This document shows positions 1 through 12,400 of a stretch of 64,000 bases of DNA, piece after piece. Under the pieces are notes generated by a model. The model did not search any database and was not told the DNA's origin. It worked only from the letters and a program-made list of their open reading frames with translations. Numbering within the stretch: the stretch's first letter is position 1; every line of letters starts with the position of its first letter. Made by a program: the position numbers and the translations under genes. The DNA lies in the NCBI GenBank assembly GCA_963691655.1, contig OY829329.1, positions 14,212,708-14,276,707 of the forward strand. Reading direction: 5' to 3'. The DNA is from Toxonevra muliebris. Its lineage: Eukaryota > Arthropoda > Insecta > Diptera > Pallopteridae.

Positions 1-289
1 GAAGAAGGGGTAAAGAAAAAATTGTTCCCAATATTCCCATTAGAATCAATTTGCGAAAGTGAGTAGTTTATCCTGATACCAAAAAAAAAAAGTTCTGACT
101 CTGCTTTCCCTCTCTTTTTCTTTTTCTCTCTGAGAGCCTTAACACATTCAGTGCAGTTGATTTGCATTTCGTATTAATTTGTGCAAATTCTATTAATTTA
201 TACTTGCGTCAAAACCAAAAAGTCAAGTTAACACGAATAAATTGTTTCATTATGCTTGATAGTTCACATGAATAACTAAATAATAAAAA

Positions 290-525
290 AAAAAAATGTA
301 ATAAATTTTTTGAATTTTTTCTTCATTCTTCTTCTTCTTTTTTGTGGTTCTGCTTTCACTTCTCTCTTCTTTTGTTTTGTTGCTCTCTAATTAGAAAAAG
401 ATTTTAATACGATTGTAATTGCAAATGGAGTCATGCAGTCGTACAGTTGTGTAGTTGTCAAATTTTGTAGTTTCATTAATACGTGTGTATTCTAAGTTTT
501 CAAAGCTGCAGTCGTCCTCTATGTG
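290..525 (+). repeat. Dispersed repeat R1, copy 1
   Basis: A CTTCATTCTTCTTCTTC stretch is followed by CTTCTCTC, TACGAYTG, ATGCAGTCGT, AAATTTTG and AGTTTCATTAA. The same order is seen at the far end of the window (63740-63960) and, reverse-complemented, at 27405-27660. Copies are diverged, with indels. No coding capacity or clear termini seen, so the class is unknown. Confidence 0.7.
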
Positions 526-1918
526 CTTATACAATTACGCTGTGCGGCACTGGACTGCATTTGAGGTACATTTTTTTTTTTACATCTTTAAGACGGGAAT
601 TTAAATATTTTCTTTCTATGAAAAAATATTTTAAATCAAGCGCAACAATTCATTGAAATGAAGGAGTAGAGAGAAAATAGTCTCCAATATCCTCGATTGA
701 ACCGATAGTGCGTGCGAAAGTGGTTAGATTACGTTATTGACAAGTACACTGAAAAAGCCGAACTAGGCTTTCTTTTTTTTCAGATGCTGTTGTTGAATTT
801 ATGGATCAATCCGAAATTTAAACTGCCTTTAACTATTTCATTACATGTTTGTGATGTTTGCCGGTTTTGGACGAGGAACATTTGCGCTACAAGAACTTTT
901 CGGTACCTTCGCTCTCTTTGTTACTTGGGTGCCGAAGTGAGCACATTGTGAGATTAGTTATTTTTCGTTCCCCTTTTTTTCCTCTCTCTCTCTTGTAGTT
1001 TGCAGTTTACTGCCATGTCATTCCTCGAGAGAAGTTGGTATTACTGTGTCTACACATTTACACGCATATATGTGTATAAAAACAAATCTGTATATGTGAG
1101 AGTAAATGAATGTAAAAGAGAGAGCACGCAGTTAGAGAGAAATGCATTTGCTTACATAATAAACACTACGTTTTAGTGTTGATATATGAAATTTTATTGA
1201 AAGTACCTAAATTATATGAAAATTGTACTTTTTTGATTCGGATTGTACCTAAAAAAGGTATGATATATTTTTCAACATAATTCAAATATGCTGAGCTCAA
1301 TGGCATTTGCCGATTTTCTTTCACCTTTCGCATTTTTGGTGATATCTTTTTTTAATACTGAGTTTTCAATTTTATTTAGTTTAACAATCCAATAAGTGGA
1401 AATTAAATTTCAACAGTATTTAACAACTTAAGTATTTTTTCAGTTACATGAACTATTTTATTTTAATAGATAATAATACATTGATTTAATTTACTCCATA
1501 TAAAATTATGTAAAATGTGCAAACAAGAAAAGAAGAACAAACTTAATAAAATAAACAAAATACTTCACATTGCAATACATTGCCTATTTTATAAAAAAAC
1601 AAAAAAATTAAGAAAAACTACGTAGCGTTCGAAAGTAAATTACACTCACTGATTAGCTTTCAAGTCTTAGCTTGGTAAATTAATATCATTCGTTAGGATA
1701 CATCGAAACTGAAATAGATTAAATTTTTGATAAAATCCCTAATATAAAGCAGCGTAGTTGTTATGCAAAAGTTTTTTTTTTTTTTGTTTTTTTTTTTTTT
1801 GAATTTTGTCCGCACAAAAAAAATACATTCTTCATAAGCTGACGATTATGGCAAAGACAAAACTCCATGTGAAATTCGATAAACGTTTTGAAGTATGTAT
1901 ACACTCGTTGAGAGTATT

Positions 1919-2290
1919 TTCGGTTTGGCTCACTCTGGGTCAAAAATTCAAATTGTACCTAAAATGCTTCGGCAGTCGCTAAAGCACATTGAAATACAAA
2001 AATTTGTGGCTCACTTTATTTCAAAACTCAAAAATTTACAAACTCTTCAAATTTTTTCTCTCAATGTGAAAAATATGAAATAATTCCTAATTGTACCAAA
2101 AATGCTTCGGTAGTTCCTAAAGTACATTGAAGTACAAAAATATTGGCTCACTCTATGTCAAAAATCAAAATTGACAATTTTTTCCCCGAAATGTGAAAAA
2201 AATTAAATAATTACAAATTGTACCAAAAATGTTTCGGTAGCATTTAAGTACAATAAAATCAGAAAATTGTACAGTTGTACTTAAAATATC
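1919..2290 (+). repeat. Imperfect ~130-137 bp tandem repeat, about 2.5 copies
   Basis: A unit containing TTGTACCWAAAATGCTTCGG, a TACAAAAAT block and GGCTCACT recurs near 1951, 2090 and 2216. Units are diverged and the last is truncated. Confidence 0.65.
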
Positions 2291-3182
2291 AACACTGCTG
2301 CTATTGCAATACTCTTCTTTTCTTTTGCTCTCTCAAACACACACCTACTCACATTTGCTCTCTCAGACTAGTACTTTTCTCTTCTCACTACAGTAGGACC
2401 ACGTTTCCGAACTCAAATGCATATCTCTCACCTATGTAATGAGATTCTTACAAAACTGAAGCTTTATTAATCTTAACAATTTTAAACCTCAGGGTTCACC
2501 TTTTAAATACTAACACAAGAGTTTTTTTTATGAAGGGTAGAAATTTTCCTAAGAATACAACTACAAAACAAAAAGGGGGAGAGTTCAATTACTTAGGAAA
2601 ATTTATGACAATTTAAGAATGTAGGAGCATATAATTTTACTATAAAGAGCGTTTAATTTAAACGCTTAAACTTTTATACTGTGCCTACAAAATTAAAAAT
2701 TTTTATTTAAAATTTTCCAAACAAATTTATGGTTAAAAGTTATAAGTACCTGGGTATCACTTTTAAGGTTTTCTACCCGACTTATTTAAAATAGCGTTAT
2801 TAAATTGATTTAAAATACATGCACAACATTACATTATTATCTGCTTATATACCCAGTAAAATATTTATCTTTGTCATTTGTAATTTATAAGAAATGAGAA
2901 AGTTTTTTGTTCATTTCTTTTTAACTGCGTTAATAAATTACAAAAACACATAATTTTTATAATAGTGTAAATGTATGTAGGTGCAAGTATATCCACCATT
3001 TTATAGACTCCCCCTGTTTAAAACTTCTGCTATATCAGCATTGCTCTTATCCTCCTGGAAACAAAATTTTTGGCAACTTTACGGCCAACTCATTCATTAC
3101 ATTAATTTCTTAAGAACGAGCAATGAACAAAAAAAAAAAAAAAATAAAAAAAATTAAGCATACATATATAAATTCACATATA

Positions 3183-3284
3183 CAGTAATCCGCATTTATT
3201 TGAGTTTCAAAATTCTCCTGTTTTTTATTTTACACTCTCGGGTTAATTGACTTGAAATTTGTATGCTTTATCTGGGTATTACTG
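3183..3284. mobile_element. Short TIR element, CAGTAATCC (pogo/mariner-like) family, copy a
   Basis: It starts CAGTAATCC, ends in the complement GTATTACTG, and is flanked on both sides by TA, the target duplication typical of Tc1/mariner/pogo elements. About 102 bp, no coding capacity. It lies less than 100 bp upstream of exon 1. Shares termini with copies at 8949, 15908 and, more loosely, 36649. Confidence 0.7.
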
Positions 3285-3371
3285 TATCTACTTACTTCTT
3301 TTATGTATGACCAACTTAAGACTAAATTTTCATTTTTCTGTTTGTTTTTTGTTTTTTTTTTTTATTTGCAG

Positions 3372-3489
3372 CTTCGATGTACGAGATAAACTGAATAGCG
3401 ACCAACCACGACATTGGTCAGCACCGGAAGTATTTGGATCTCGTGCCAAATTTCATTTCGATTCACAGCCAGCAACGTTGGAAATTAAG
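3372..3489 (+). CDS. Side-family receptor, visible exon 1 (Ig1, middle)
   Basis: Acceptor TTTATTTGCAG follows a long T-rich tract and the donor is AAG|GTATGT. The exon enters with one base of a split codon (phase 2) and leaves in phase 0. It encodes residues 1-39, starting FDVRDK and including FGSRAKFHF and PATLEIK, the D-E strands of Ig1. The preceding part of Ig1 is upstream of the window. Confidence 0.88.
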
Positions 3490-6400
3490 GTATGTAGGAC
3501 TAAAACTAAATATTACGTTGGCATTTTTAAATTAACGATTATAATGTTTGTTTGTGTTTTTTTTTTTTTTTTGTATTTATTAAGTACCATTGTATATTCG
3601 GTTTTAATGAGTTTTTCACATGGCTTAAAAAAATAAAATACTAAATTTAGTTTTTATGTGGCTGATGATTTGTTTTTTTTTTTAAATCTTTTGAAATTAC
3701 ATTAGAAATCAAACAAATGAAATTTTAATGTGGCAAAAATTGTACTGAGGTTTATTGAAGGTTTCACGAACTTTTGCTGCAAGCTAGTGAAAAATATGTT
3801 TGCTTGGCATGGAACAAAATTCTGTGTTCAAGTAAATTTATTGAAAATAAAAATTAATTGATTAGAAAAAAACTTTAAATCAAATCATTTGTTAATTTTT
3901 GGGTCACTTTGTATTGAACTTTAAATTGTACTAAAAAAAATAAATAAATACAATTGTACCAAAAATATCACCCCTGCTCCTTCTACTATAACTACTATAA
4001 AGGAGAGAGTGTTACTTGTCCACTCTCTCTTATGTATATATGAAGAGTATAGAAATATAAATGAGAGAGCGTGTTACTTGTTCACTCTTTCATTTATATT
4101 TCCATACTCTCCATTTATACATATTTGTTTCGTACACATGTATGTGTGAGCGATCTTTAATGTGTACATGAAACTACAATTTCAACTTCGCCGGTCTCTT
4201 CAGTTCTACACCTCACCTAGTAGAGACAACTAACAAATACTATAAAGGAGAGAGTGTTACTTGTCCACTCTCTCTCATGTATATATGAAGAGTATAGAAA
4301 TATAAATGAGAGAGCGTGTTACTTGTTCACTCTTTCATTTATATTTCCATACTTTCCACATATACATATTTGTTTCGTACACATGTACATGTGAGAGATC
4401 TTTAATGTGTATATGAAACTACAAATTCAACTTCGTCGGTCCATTCAGTTCTACACCTCACCTAGTAGAGGTTTTGTAAACCTTTCTGTCCCTAAAAAAA
4501 AAACTTTTAAAAGCAAAGATTCTGGATATCATTAGTGACACTGTCATCAATGTTTTTGTGAATTAAATTTTCCACATATATTTTGCTATTAAATTTCAAA
4601 CAAATGTTTCATGCTATTTATAACATATTAATGCAAATTTAGAAAGTTTTATAAACACCATCTAAATATTATAGAATATGGGGTATGTAATTAGTTAGGT
4701 TAACCTTCACCTTTTACCCTGTATGTATGTTTGTTTGTGTGTGTGTATGTGTGTGTGTATCTTGTCAGGTTGGTATGCAGCCAGGCACATGCTATACTTA
4801 TATAATTAAGGTATTACGCCTCGTGAAGAAGATTTATAACAGCAGCGAATTTACTTTTCCGCTTCTTTGCTTTCAACAATTTTACAATTAACTTTTGGCA
4901 TTGGAAAGAAATAAAGTTAACACAGTTTGGCGGTTGTTGTTGGCGTTTTTGTTGCAATACATGCTTACACACATTTTTACAGTTTACAGTTTACACTTAA
5001 AAGCGTTAAAATTAAGTGTTTCTGCGCACAAGGAAAAAACAACAATGAAAAATTAAGAATATTTGCAAAAATAAGTAAATGAAATGAAAAAAAAAAAAAA
5101 TTAAAAAATAAAGAGAAATTATTTTTTTATTTTTACACTTTATACATATTAAAAAATTATACAGCTACACTTACGTAGGCGTTAACATAAAAAAAAAAAA
5201 ACAAAAAACACCAACAAAAACAAAAATTTATTTATAAACTGCTGCGAGCATCTTTTTGTGCTGATGCCGCCTAAAAGCTTTCATTTCGGGTCGGAGCTTA
5301 TGGTAGGTACTTTTTATAAGCGTAGCGTGCATGCGGCTTTTGTTGGTGTTGTTGCTGCTTTTATTTTTTTTACTAATACAACGCAAATTATAACAACAAC
5401 AACAACAACAAAGAGAACGAAATTAAAGTATGTATGAAGTAGTAAGAACAATATAACAAATTTTGTAGGTATATAAACTTGTTAAATTGCTTAACGCACG
5501 CGAAAACTATATTAATGCCGCTTGCATGTTTACAGATAACTTGATTTACCGTTATTGCCATGCAACAACACAACAACAACAAGTACATATAACAATAAGA
5601 ACAGAACAATATTTTTTTTTTTTTTTTTTGGTTTTCGGTGAAAGTTAAAGAAACTTTTCCGCACATTAGTGTGTGCCGAATCGATAAGCTTAAATAAGTT
5701 AACAGTTTTATTTCAAGAGCAATAAATTAAATACAAGAAATAAAGTTAAAAGTAAAACGGGGGGGAAAAAAAGAAAACTCAATTCAGTCATATGCGAAGC
5801 ATTCAATTGTAACATACTCATATATGAGTTGAGTTGTGTAAGGGGGAGTTTTGTTACACAGCGTACCCCATGCAGTAATTGCTACTTTATTTTGATGGGA
5901 AACAGGAAACATATTTCAACTTGCTTGTGTATTTTAAAATTATTATCGTTTTGTGAACTTATTTTGTTCTGTAATTTCCTGCAGTTTCTCCCTTGATGTT
6001 ATAATGTTTTTTTTGGGGCTTCTTTATAGGTGATATTATGTAGTAGCGTTTGTTTGGCTTTGAGTGCTCGTTTGTTGCTATTACCCGCACCACTTGCGGA
6101 TCCAGAAATTAACTTTTATATTTAAAAAAAATAAAAAAAATTTATTTGTCTAAAGATCAAACTGTACGAGATTTTCATCGTTGAGTTCCTTTCTCTCACC
6201 CTGGATCCTCTAGTGGATCCCACTATGCATGCTATGTTCCTCTTTTCAAATGATCACTGTATTATAGAATTTTCTCTTTAAATTTTATTTATTTTATTCT
6301 TAGAATATGTTTCATTACAAAATAATGCACTTAAGTCCATACACACTGAACGTAGGGTATTGCTATAGTGAGAGAGAAGAAGAGCTAATGTGAGAGAGTA

Positions 6401-9400
6401 TGTGTGACTTTAGTGCTCTGCTCTCGATTGCTTGACCCGTATTGTTTACCAGTGTTGCCAACTCTCAACAGCAAAAACCGACTTAATTTTAAGGAGAAAA
6501 ATTGATAATTTTTTCTTTTTTTATTCATATTGCATTGAAATTTTTTTGCAATGCCAGAAGTTTTGAAAATTTTTAAATCGCATAATTTTATCGCATAGTA
6601 AATAATGTGAGTATTTATAAATCTCATATTATTCACTCAATATTGAAATTCACATAAAATTTCTAATTTTTCATATGATTTAATGGAATTAATTTAACTT
6701 ACGGTTTGCCTTTAAATGTTTACAACGATCAGCCACATTTTTCCGAATCCATACACTAAAAATTGCTATCATTCTGGATTTGTTTTGAAATTTTTTTGTT
6801 GGTATTTTGGCATTTTTACAATCCCTTAGTACAACAAATATTTGATCACCGTGGTCTAGTAGTTATTATGGTTGACTGCTATGCAGAGTGTACGGGTTCA
6901 ATGCTCGGCTCGGTCAGAAGAAAAAAAAAGAAATTTGTCTAACCTCCAAGAGTAAAAATTGCCAAAGAAACGTTTTAACTTCACCGTTTTGGATTCGGTA
7001 TAAAACTGTAGGTGCTTTTCATACGTACACAAATATAACACAGGCCGACAAAATTAGGCCGACCTTCTAAACCAGAAACCATAATATATTTTTCCGAAGG
7101 TTTTTAATGAAAATTTCTATATATTTGAAAATCCCAGAGCACACAAGCATAAAAACTTCAAAATGCGATATTTTAGCCAAGGCCAAGGCTTGTACTTTAA
7201 CCCAGTTATGTCTAGCTGTGCCATATAGCACCTTGTCGCTGTGCCGTTCCTGATCCAGGTTCAAAAACAATTTTTTTCTCAAGCTACTTGCTTGATCTAG
7301 CTACTTTGATTCCCGCTCGTCCGTAATGGGTTAAGATGCTGCTCATAGATTTTTGAAAAAAAAAAAAATTGCGGGGCTACACAATCTCAAATGTAGACAA
7401 GAGATTTGAACCTCGGATTCGGTTTCAGCGCATCCAAAATTTTTAGAAAAATATATTCTTGTTTTTGGGTTAAAATGTTGTCGGCCTGAGTAATTTACAC
7501 AACATGAATGGATGCAAAAAGCTCGATCTAGGCTCTCCATGGGATTTTGTGCCGTAAAACCAAATACAACAACAACATTATAACGAATTTATAACAAATT
7601 ATGTGTTAATTATGACATTTGAGGCAGCCATTACAAAATAACCAAAAGTAGTTTTCAAATAGTTTTTCTTGTAATTTTTAAAAGAACGAAAAATAAAAAT
7701 TACTAAATTTAAATGCGAATTGACTAAAATTCGTTATAAAAATTTTCAAAATTTATTCGCTAAATATATTCAGAAATGGCTAAATTGGCAACACTGGTGT
7801 TTAGTAGTTGAAGCAATGAATTGTTTTTGTTTTTTTTTTTCTGTAGGCTCTCTCTCTTTATTTTCTTTACCCCGGTTCTCTCTTTTATATATGAAGAAAA
7901 CCGATAAACATTTCAGCCATTGTGATTGTTGTTGCTAAATTAAAATACTTTTTATAGGTATGAAAAAACCTAAGCTCCTCCTTCTTTTCAAGCAGAGAGA
8001 GAGAGAGAGTGAGAGAGTTTTACTTTTATTCACATGGAGGCAAAGTCTAGTGCTCAGCAATACTACCAGAATGAAATCATATTATGAATTTTAATGAGAG
8101 AGAGAGAGAGAGAGAGAAAGTGAGCTGAGCAGAGCAGGGTTGAGAGCACGTTTGACTACCTAGAACTCAGGTGCTTAAACCAAGAGAATAGAGAAGGCGT
8201 CTCTCTTGTTGTACTGATTTCAAATGAGGTGATTCAGTAATTCGATTTGTTGCTATGGTAATGCAGAATAACTATATGGCAATATTTTTTAACCAGCTGC
8301 TTCTCTTTTGTGTAGACGACTCTTAACAATGGCTAGTACTCATCCTTTTTTCTAATGTTTATCAATACTCGGTTCAGGACTCCGCTTCTTGATCCAACCT
8401 TGAGATTCAGAACACATAGAAATATGTTTGAATTATATTCAGAATTTTGCCAGTGCCTCGTATGTGCCATTTCTACTAATTGACTCATGTATTCCCTTAA
8501 ATTCAATGGCTACATATCGTATTCAAAACTTGCAAAAAATATTTTCAATAATTCTCTAATTACAATTATCTACTCTAACCAAATTGTGCAGGTATGAATA
8601 TTTATGACCTTGCCCTATACCAAATCGAAAATATTTATTAACTTATTACTTTTCATTAATTACTCTTACTCTCAAACAAAACAATAACTTAAACATTTGT
8701 TTCTATCATATTATTCACACACATGTAAGTATTTATTAATAAATAGGCACGTGTTCAAAGAAAATATATCATCGAAAATCCATACCAAAAAAAAAAAATT
8801 ATTTTGCCTACACTAACAAAATAAATAAATTATAATGAATAAATTCCACTAACCTTTGGTTGATTCTATAACTGATTATTACCCTACATATAAAGTAAGT
8901 GTGTGCTCAATAAATATTGGTATGAAAAATTTAACGTGTGTGTTAGTACAGTAATCCCCAGTTAATTGGCTTCTGCTTAATTGCGTTTTCTGTTTAATTG
9001 CATCCAAATCCATTGAAACTCCTTGGTTATTTGATCTAAAAATGGAAAATTTTCCATGACTCAATTAAAGCAAGGATTACTGTATATGTGTGTGTGAAAT
9101 TGATCAAATGTTTGGTAGAAAAATTTTCGATATTATTTACTTAAAACACGCAAACCAAATATTGCACATGCAAGAAGTTATAAATAAAGTATACCGCAAT
9201 ACCACGTGGTGTTTTCAAAGGAAGAAAACGAAAACATTCTGCATGTAGCTAACAAAACAAAAATGTAGGTTTATTCTAAATAAATAATTTCGTATACTTA
9301 AACTTTTAAAGAAATTTTAACATTTTAACACACTTATTAAATTGAAGTTGCACACACTAAAATTATAAATTATTCATGAGTGTAAAAATAGTTTTTTTTT

Positions 9401-12400
9401 TTTAGTTACTTGTGCTATATTTTGATTTCGTTTATTTTGAATTTTTATAAACATGAAATGTTTGAAGATTTATGCAATTTTAATTTTAGTTTCTGTAATT
9501 GAATTACAGGTTTATGAGTTACATGTCAGAAATGCTTCAAATAATAAACCCTACCATTGTAGTTCCAACGAGAGAGTACTGTACTGTGTATGCAGGCGCT
9601 CTTTTCTTTGTTCTCTCGAAGAACCAACAAAGCACACTCCCCGCCATATATTTTTATATATGCGTGAGAGGATTTTGACAGTTACATGACGCTGACACTT
9701 CAATTTAAGTATGACTGTTACTCTCGCTCTTCTTTTGATATTCTCTTCATTGATCTCTTATGAGCAAACGGCAATTACAATCTTTTTTTCCAAATTAGAA
9801 TACTGTACTGTGGCAACTGGAGCTGGTTTCTTCGTTCTCTCGAATACTTAAACAACCCACACTCACCGCCATACATTGCAGCGCTGCTTCGTTTATCTAT
9901 TAACATTGCTTATTTTTATTTGTGCATGAGAGAATTTTAACAGTTAAGTGACGCTGACGCTCCAGTTTAAGTATGGCTGCTAATCTCTCCCACTAAATGT
10001 GATTGCTACTCTCTCACACTACCTTATCTTTTGATATTTTTTTCATTGATCTCTCATGAGCAAACGGCAAACTACAAGCTCTTTGTCCAAACAAGAGCAC
10101 TGTACTGTGTCTGCCGGTGCTCTTCTTTTCGCTCTCTCGAATACCTAAACAAACCACACACACCACCATACATTGGAGCATTGCGTCGTTTATCTGTTAA
10201 CATTGTCTATTTGTATTTGTGCAAGAGAGAATTTTGACAGATAAACGACGCTGACGCTGCAATTCAAATCTGGCTGTTACTCTCTCACACTAGCTCTTTT
10301 TTTCAGTCTCCCTTTTTTGATCTCTCGAGAGCAAACAGCAAATTACAATCTCTTTCTCATACTAGTTCTTTCTGCTCACTATACATAGATAGAAAATATT
10401 TAACTTCTTGATTACTAAACCATTTGCTTTTTAAAGCATTGTTTCGTGGGTGTGGACAAGGCGTTATTTTTAACTTTGTTTTGATTTCAATCATTTAAGT
10501 TTTGATAGCGCCAATTTTCAATTACTTTTATAACTTTTTATTACTTATATCTGCCGTGTGAAATTATTATAAGATATAATATTATTTGATACTTGTAACT
10601 AAATATGTATAAACAAGAAACTAAAAGCATTTTACAATTTTCCATTTACAGGATATTAAACGTCATGATCAGGGCATTTACAGATGTCGAATTGATTTTC
10701 GTACAAGTCAAACGCAAAGCTTCCGTTTCAATTTATCAGTAATAAGTGAGTATCCTTGAGAAATATGACTTGAGAAATACAAATACACATAAACATGGCA
10801 TTACATACATACAAATGTAAGAGAGCTTACACACACATATATACACATATATATTGAAGAGAACTTATATACGCATACAAACATATATATGTAAGAGAAC
10901 TAGCATACACATATACACATACATATATCTCAGCAAATAAGTGCACATATACATACAAACAAACAAACAAACAAGAGCACAAATAAACAAATCAAGCTAT
11001 AGCAAACATAAACAAAGAAACGAGCAAACAAAAAGACAAACAAATAAATGAACGAGCATAGAGAGGCAGTACATAGTCGAAAACAAGCTACAGCGGGTGT
11101 AGGTAGGGCAAGGTAAGGCAAATAGTCAGTCAGTCATACAGTCAGTCAGTTAAAGGCAAGGCAAAGCAAAACAAAAGAAGTACTGGGCAAAGTAACAAAA
11201 CAACAAGAAATAGCAAAGAGCAAATGAACACACAAACATACATATATCATAATGTTTTAGAGAGCTTTGCAAAATGTGTGCGCTTCATAAGTTACGCTGA
11301 AACGGATGTAGATGAATGTTGTTGTTGTTGATGTTGAGCCTTCAAGCTATATATAAAACAAAAACAAAACTACGAACAGAAATAACAATCTAACAACAAC
11401 TATGACTACTCTCACTCTTTCTATCTCTCTTTCTCTCTTTGTACTACTGCACTGCTACTACCAAATACGAGTATGTACTAAGGATATTGAAGTGGTAGCT
11501 GCAGTAGAGCCTGAAGCTAATGATGTGAAACATTTCTCAACATCAAGTGGACTTTCAAGTGGATTTCCCCAGCTGCCTGTCTGTACTCCACTTACAATAT
11601 ATTTTCAACTCAGTTTAAGATGTAAATGCGTAACTTGTAGTACAGTGAAAAAAAAAAGTTTTACTAATATCCTATAGCAGAATTTAATGAAAACCACTGA
11701 AAAGGAAAATTGATTTAATCATACAAAAACAAAACAGAGAAAAAAATATATAAAAAAAAAAAAAAAATGTCCTAACAGCAATACAAACTTGTTGTTTTTA
11801 TATTCAACATTTTATATAATAAATGAGATAAGATAAAATAACCTCAATGAAAATAATACAAAAAAAAATAAATAAATAAAAAAAAAAACCGAGCATTTCA
11901 ACACAAATTGCTAAGCCTTAATAAATAAATTGATTCCATTATCATGGTTTTCTGTTTTTTTTTTTTTTCATTTATAAAAAAAAGGACATACTTGAGGGTT
12001 TGAAATAAGCTTTTGTGTTTTGTTTTTGTTCTTTTATTTCTTTTATAACTAATACTTTTAATCTAATTGTCGCTGTTTGGCTTTTGTCGACATTTTGTCA
12101 CCACATGATCATCCCAAAAAAGCGAATTAAAATTTATATTGAGCCTTGGAAGTTATTAGATTTGGGTAACTATGAATTTACAAATTTATTCAATTTGTGG
12201 CTTATTATTTTAATGATGAACATTTGTATCAAAAATAAATCCTACAAATATGACTCTTTTTCATATTTTGCACTATTTTTTAAATCAAAGAAAAAGTACC
12301 TACAATTCTAAACTACATAGTAAGAAAGAAGAGAGACTCGTATAAGAGAGTAGTAAGAGAACTTGTGTGAGAGAGTAGAAGAAGAGAGAATAGGCGATCT

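Larger units (their letters stand above)
1..3371 (+). other. Upstream intron (partial), no exon recognised
   Basis: The exon at 3372 starts with the last base of a split codon, so this stretch must be intron, at least at its 3' end. I looked for the missing first half of Ig1 (a Cys and Trp-Phe context ending in a phase-2 donor) and found nothing convincing. It holds a dispersed repeat (290-525), CTCTC tracts, an imperfect tandem repeat (1919-2290), poly-A/poly-T runs and a TA-flanked short inverted-repeat element just before the exon. Confidence 0.6.
3490..10651 (+). other. Intron 1 (7.2 kb)
   Basis: GT at 3490, AG at 10650-10651. Contents: a 244-bp tandem duplication (3994-4475), an AT-rich and (CAA)n stretch (4850-5650), a hAT-like element holding a tRNA-like module (6450-7796), GAGAG runs (7990-8120), a CAGTAATCC element (8949-9082) and a tandem repeat (9560-10380). 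No other coding exon recognised. Confidence 0.75.

Noticed and set aside
712..951. 79-codon open frame considered as the missing Ig1 exon
   Set aside because: No Ig-type Cys/Trp pattern and no phase-2 donor joining it to exon 1; the sequence looks like diverged repeat.
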